From: Cycas panzhihuaensis
Lineage: Eukaryota > Cycadophyta
Reading direction: 5' to 3'
DNA length: 64,000 bases
NCBI GenBank assembly: GCA_023213395.1
Contig: CM041465.1
Span: forward strand, 183,651,741 to 183,715,740
Position numbers and translations under genes: made by a program. Below, one piece after another: positions 59,458-64,000 of the stretch. The first letter of the stretch is position 1, and each line of letters opens with the position of its first letter. Below the pieces are notes generated by a model that was not told where the DNA came from, did not search any database, and was given only the letters and a program-made list of their open reading frames with translations.

Positions 59458-60753
59458 TTAACACAAAGTGGACATAAAACTTGACTTGAAGTGTTGTTTG
59501 AATTTCCAATGGTTGAGTTTGAGAACTTTTCTAAAGATGATGTCATAAACCTGATCTTCGACTGAAATGTTGCAAAACCTATATGTGGTGTTTGTTTGGT
59601 CATCTTCAGCTTCCTGTTTAGTGACTCCTCTTGTGTATTCCAACTGCAGGTATGGTCTCCTTTGATTTTTGTCTCCTAGATCAAATATGATAACATATGA
59701 TTTCAACTTCATGAAGAGAAGGGATTTCTTCTTGTTTGTCTCTAAGTCTGCCAGAACGATCAACTTCTCAAGCCAATGAACACTTCCTTGAAAGGAAAGG
59801 AGGAACAATGATTCCTTTCCTAATTCCACCTGTGCAGGTATATGTTTTGAATCGACAAAATACGTTGTTCTCTTTATATCATCCAAGGAATTCTTTGTGC
59901 CAAATATGATGAGAACTTCTATTATGATTACATGCACATATTTCCCAATTATGGCTACATAAAAATAGAACATCACTTTAACATGATTGAATTTCATGGT
60001 TAAGTAGCCTACCCAAAACATATAGTAATCTTGGTGGAAAAAATTTTGATCAAACAATATTCCCACTATGTTCTTTCTTCCTTTGAATGAATCTTCTAAA
60101 GCCATTGCAGGGTATGCTAACACAATTTGGATTCTTTCAAAGATAAGAACAAAAAATGCAACGGAATTGAGTGTACTCATAGAGAGTCTTGTGCATGTGC
60201 AAATAACCATATGCCCTGACATCATTTGGACCCTAACAACAAATCTGTCAACACAAATTACGATAATGTTGCCCATACTTTCTACTAAGGTACCTACGTC
60301 TCCATGACTTACTGCCTGTAAAGGTTGATGTATGAAATCACTTTCAGGTTTTTCAACCTCCATTTTTTCAGCAATTCTCAATGCAGGCCTTTTGGAGTCA
60401 AGCTGATTTTCCATTGTCGCTTTCCTCTTCAGCTTCTTTTTCTTGTTGTTTGCCTTTCTGATAGTCTTCTACACTTCTTCATAACCCTTTTCATACTCTT
60501 CCCTCAACAAATTCTAGGCCTCTTTAACTAAATCAATATTTTGAAGTGTATGATTAAGGAATTGGTAAGAAGGAGGAAGGTTTTTCTTGTCAAAAGCTGT
60601 AATCATTACATCAATTGCAATTCTATTCTTTTTTTGAAAATTTTCCTCCCCTTTTTCATTAATTGATGTAGGATCATCAATGATTTCCCATAGGCTTTTA
60701 AACATAAATATGTTTTCCATTTTAATTGCCCAAACATGAAAATTTATTCCCAT
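59458..60753 (-). CDS. Gag-like start fused to an unidentified 318-codon ORF, two TAG stops
   Basis: One minus-strand frame of 432 codons with only two stops, both TAG, at about 60524 and 60479. Codons 1-79 (from 60753) resemble the copia gag N-terminus: FHVWAIKMENIFMF and LWEIIDDP. A Lys-rich stretch (KANNKKKKLKRKAT) follows, then a 318-codon ORF from ATG 60414 to 59458 with no stop. That part has hydrophobic runs (near 60270-60100 and 59990-59900) and a C-terminal half with HWLEKLIVLADLETNKKKSL and YLQLEYTRGVT. I do not recognise it and see no protease or polymerase motif. Length and position in place of pol suggest a real product, perhaps a captured host sequence. Either TAG may be recent decay (one sits where Gln or Trp could be). 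Confidence 0.55.
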
Positions 60754-61353
60754 ATACTTAGGTAAAGGGAAAGGAAGATCTATCGACTAGTATTTATTTC
60801 TTTCTGATACAAAAACAATAATGTCTTCCAATTCCATGATATTTGAATACACCTACTTCAACCTAAAATAAACCTGTTAAATATACAGAAGAACGCCTTA
60901 AATTACATACCAACACGTCTATCTCTGAAATATAGTTTCAATGCCTCTGACCGTTTTGAAAATGGATGTCTACATGTAAAGATATATGGAGAAAGGTATA
61001 CGCACTTCCTTATAAAGATCAACTTCAAGTTAGTTGAGAGTTTAGCCCCTTTATTAGATTAGCAATAGGTCATATTGAAACTACACAGAACTAGGAGCTT
61101 ATCTAGTGGGGGCTAGACTTCAAATTTTATTCTAATATGGTTGATTTCAACTTTGTCTTTACAAAAATTATTAAATTTTCCATATTCACCTTGACGTCCA
61201 TAGATCTCAAATGGATTCCAATCTAAATAAATTGAATTCACCGCTTTGAAAAAATATCACCCCCACTTAAAAAAATCAAACCTGTGAAATTCTTTTTGAT
61301 TGGTGATGGCAAGACTGTAACAACGAATGAGTCGATGGAAATCTACAACTTAC

Positions 61354-61450
61354 GGATCAAATCGTACACCTGTTGGTTGTAATAAATGGCATCAATGGCT
61401 CCTGCAGAGATGGTGTTCCTCTCGTGAGCAATGCAGACTTCATTTCTCTC
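61354..61450 (-). other. Exon-like block in the Y leader
   Basis: Minus strand: acceptor-like GATAGTTGCAG, then 97 bp open in one frame reading NEVCIAHERNTISAGAIDAI and onward to YNQQVYDLI, then donor-like GTAAGTTG. The peptide has a protein-like composition, but I cannot place it. It may be a captured exon of a host gene or chance. Confidence 0.3.
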
Positions 61451-61750
61451 CTGCAACTATCAACCCTAGGGCGTCATTTAATTCACTCAACAATCGAAAT
61501 TGAAGACGTGGATTGAAGAAATACAATCGTTCTTCGTTGCCGAGATTTTAACTCTTTTTTATCGGTTCTCAAGGGATTTTGACAGCAATTTCAGAGTGAT
61601 AATTATGCGACTATTCCATTTCTTGTAGAAATCATTAAGCTTGCAGTCTCAAGTTTTCTCTTCGGATAATAGCAGAATGGAAGAATATACAGTTATTTCC
61701 CATTCCTGCAATTCGCCACTCTCACTTAGCAAGGGAACCTGCACAGAAAT

Positions 61751-62281
61751 GTGCCAAAGCTTATATGGTATGTTGAAGCAAATGCTTCATTCCTCCGTGG
61801 ATATCCGTTCTGCTTTACGCTCCATCCCTTACGCTTATACCCCTGGAGATCAATAGAAAAAGAGTTGTATGCCAATCCAAGAATTGCAGTTGTAGGTATG
61901 ATATCCTGCTCTTGTTGCCACAACATTAAGACCAGCAATGTCTACATCGACATCAACACCAATGACAAATGGCCTTATGTCTACTCTAGCTCTTCTGGTG
62001 CTCCTAGTAGTTATCAGAACCGACAACCAAATTTTGCACCTACAAGTGGAGGCTATGGAACTTATAGTTACCTAGTATCCTCAAGTAGTTTTTCTCAACA
62101 GAGTACGTCATCAACGGCTCCAAACTCTGCCTACACCATACAGCAGCCTCCTAGAGTGCCTCCCCTTCTAGCTCCTATTCATTCAACCCCTTCAATTCCA
62201 CCATCTTACGCTCACCTCGGTATGACGCCCCGCCTCAGTGTGCTAATCATTGGCAGTGTAACTTTCATCTGGCTGGCTTAA
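61751..62281 (+). CDS. 176-codon plus-strand ORF antisense to the Y leader
   Basis: Runs opposite to Y transcription. The second half is rich in Ser, Pro, Tyr and Gln (YVYSSSSGAPSSYQNRQP, PPRVPPLLAPIHSTPSIPPS), a low-complexity pattern seen in some plant regulatory or RNA-binding proteins. No domain is recognisable and the first ATG is unsupported. Could be captured host coding sequence or a chance ORF. Confidence 0.25.
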   Translation: MPKLIWYVEANASFLRGYPFCFTLHPLRLYPWRSIEKELYANPRIAVVGMISCSCCHNIKTSNVYIDINTNDKWPYVYSSSSGAPSSYQNRQPNFAPTSGGYGTYSYLVSSSSFSQQSTSSTAPNSAYTIQQPPRVPPLLAPIHSTPSIPPSYAHLGMTPRLSVLIIGSVTFIWLA

Positions 62282-63054
62282 AGTACCGTTACTCGCCAAA
62301 GAAGAGTTGCCCTACGATTGATGGTTCCTCTCAATTTCTCTTTCTATTCATGGCAGCCATATATTTATTCACAGTGGGTGGCTATTTTTCACAATAACTT
62401 CTTCTCACAGCATATGTAGCCAATAGGTTAGGGTTTCTACCTAACACTGCCATCTTCTCTTTCTCAAAAATAGTTTGAGACAACAACGCAGTAATGGGCT
62501 TCTTCCACGGCTTGACCAAGCATAGTACAACAACGGGTTTCTTCTTCAAGCACAGATCGGGAGATTCTTATTTTCTCTCTAATTTTTTTTTTTAATCGTG
62601 TAAACGTTGTGGCTGATTTCTACATGCAGGTTTTATGCCAGAACTAATATTTAACAAACACCAACCACAGTCATCATAGATAGGGAATGCTCAAATTTTA
62701 CCATCAGAATTTTTTGAACCATTTCCATAATAGAATTCAACACAACCACAAGTATAAGCCCTTCACTATTACCATGCAATCATATAACAGCCAACAATTT
62801 CATATATCACCAATTTCTACTTCACAAATTCACACTAGTCACAAATCTATAGCACAAAATTTTCTTCGCAAAACAAGAGAACAATATTACTCGGTAATTT
62901 TATCATGCATCAATACTCGTCATCCTCTTTGAACAAAATCATAAACTGGCAATAGGCTCTACGGAGTCACCTCCTTGCTTGAATGCTCTATCCTTCACTG
63001 GACTTCTCCTCTCTCAATCTTCTTCTTATAACAGGATGGCCTACTCTGATACCA

Positions 63055-63456
63055 TGTTAGATTTTCAACATGGGAAGCATTCAACACCAAACACAATTAA
63101 CAAGATCAATGAACAAAGCATAAATTTGTATTAACTCATCATAAGCAAGATTACATCAGAAAACTCTTGCACCATAGACTCATCATGAGTCTCCATGATG
63201 ACATTACTCTACCTCAACCACCTATTTATACAACATAGGTGGGAGCACATACAAGAGGTGGGACACATGTGAGATAAATACCTATAAACAAACCAATGAC
63301 ACTTCACCGACTAACTAACCAATGACCTTCTAACTTCCCACATAGCATTATTATAGTGTATGAACTTTAGACCCTAATATAATACTTAGGACTATAACTT
63401 GACTCTAAGACACACCTTACATTAAATACTTACACATTAAACATTATATTCTAACA
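63055..63456 (-). repeat. Y 5' LTR (402 bp)
   Basis: Minus strand TGTTAGAATATAATG to GAAAATCTAACA, followed by the primer site. Both LTR ends read TGTTAGA/TCTAACA, a 7-bp inverted end. Carries the same CCACCTAT/ATAGGTGG TATA hairpin (near 63218-63242) as the 3' LTR. Confidence 0.9.
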
Positions 63457-63461
63457 GAGCA

Positions 63462-64000
63462 TTGTTCTATATTACGTTCATTGATGAGTTCTCACATACA
63501 GTTTGGGTTTATTGCATCAAACATAAATCTGAAGCTTTAGACAAGTTCAAAAAATTCAAACTTGTTGTGAACAACGAATCACATCTACCAATCAAAATAT
63601 TGCGATCTAATAATGGAGGCGAGTTTACTTCAAAGGAGTTTAACCAATTTTGCAAAGATCATGGGAACAAAAGATGACTCTCTACTCCATACACACCACA
63701 ACAAAATGGAGTAATTAAGAGGATGAATAGGACTTTGACAAACAAATCCAAAGCCATGATGCATGCCAAGAACCTTCCAGTGACCTATTAGGTAGAAGCA
63801 TTTTGCATAGTAGCTTATGTCTCCAATAAGAGTGCTAAAATAACGGTCACTAATATGATACCAAATGAGGCTTGGACTAGCAAAAAGCCAACTATTAGTC
63901 ATTTATGCACTTTTGGATGTACTGCATATATGCATATCCCCTAACAAAAAAGGGGAAAATTAGACAACAAAAGTCTAAAATGAATTTTCATTGGCTACTC
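63462..64000 (+). pseudogene. X3 integrase core, partial
   Basis: Resumes after Y with YITFIDEFSHTVWVYCIK, LRSNNGGEF (second catalytic Asp changed to Asn) and YTPQQNGVIKRMNRT (catalytic Glu changed to Lys), then HLCTFGCTAYMHIP near 63900. A stop at 63675 and others follow. Integrase chemistry would be lost through either catalytic change. Confidence 0.8.

Larger units (their letters stand above)
58986..63456 (-). mobile_element. Non-autonomous LTR retrotransposon Y with an unknown ORF
   Basis: Minus-strand element flanked by GAGCA on both sides (58981-58985 and 63457-63461). 5' LTR 63456-63055, primer site TGGTATCAGAGTAGG (63054-63040), leader of about 2.3 kb, gag-like start with fused unknown ORF (60753-59458), purine tract AACATTAAGGGGAGA (59393-59379), 3' LTR 59378-58986. 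No protease, integrase, reverse transcriptase or RNase H is visible, so it would need another element's enzymes. The LTRs differ at roughly two dozen sites plus small indels. Confidence 0.85.
54897..64000 (+). mobile_element. Ty1/copia element X3, interrupted by Y, cut by the window end
   Basis: 5' LTR 54897 to about 55392, primer site TGGTATTGGAGCT from 55396, leader to 57326, gag and protease 57327-58985, then element Y, then integrase from 63462. Without Y the reading passes from the HTDICRSMSTLSLGG region directly into YITFIDEF, as in X2. The rest of pol and the 3' LTR lie beyond the window. Confidence 0.85.

Noticed and set aside
59394-59603. Short minus-strand ORF next to the Y purine tract
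   Set aside because: Overlaps the end of the 318-codon ORF in another frame and has no features.
62687-62932. 81-codon plus-strand ORF rich in His, Gln and Ser
   Set aside because: AT-rich leader of Y read antisense; no start context or homologue.

Overview
The window reads as nuclear DNA of a seed plant with a large, repeat-rich genome. Nothing looks bacterial or organellar: the only host gene I recognise is a fragment of a plant-type branched-chain 2-oxoacid dehydrogenase E2 gene with GT-AG introns, and nearly everything else is decayed LTR retrotransposon. The gene-poor, deeply nested layout would suit a gymnosperm, but nothing in the sequence proves that.

Layout. 1-5755: a GC- and CpG-rich Ty3/gypsy element on the minus strand (protease at the window edge, then gag, primer-binding site and an LTR of about 2.4 kb). 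5756-11870: AT-rich DNA with the last two exons of the BCE2-like gene (minus strand, 9303-9834) and an unidentified broken reading frame (10183-11082). 11870-15738: a plus-strand LTR remnant, a minus-strand Ty1/copia element (12503-15040) and a tandem duplication of its LTR with three microsatellites. 15741-20330: Ty3/gypsy remnants on the plus strand, one carrying an internal 526-bp tandem duplication.

20550-64000 is a stack of Ty1/copia insertions. A family I call X appears four times: X0 (LTR and leader at 20550-21761), X1 (24412-46748, interrupted twice), X2 (47378-54098) and X3 (54897 to the window end, interrupted once). Family Z appears twice (Z1 21762-24411, Z2 25540-30811). Element O (24627-36835, target duplication TTTAT) sits inside the X1 leader and itself contains Z2. 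Element W (40339-46474, duplication TATAT) sits inside the 3' LTR of X1. X2 has duplication GCTAC. Element Y (58986-63456, minus strand, duplication GAGCA) interrupts X3 between its pre-integrase and integrase regions.

Every pol gene seen is broken, many stops being TGG to TAG/TAA or CAG to TAG changes, so nothing here looks autonomously mobile. Three items stand out: element Y, a non-autonomous LTR element with a gag-like start fused in frame to a 318-codon ORF I cannot identify and no pol; a potential RNA fold of about 40 nt conserved in the leaders of X1, X2 and X3; and the in-frame 99-bp duplication of the BCE2 C-terminal codons just past its stop.
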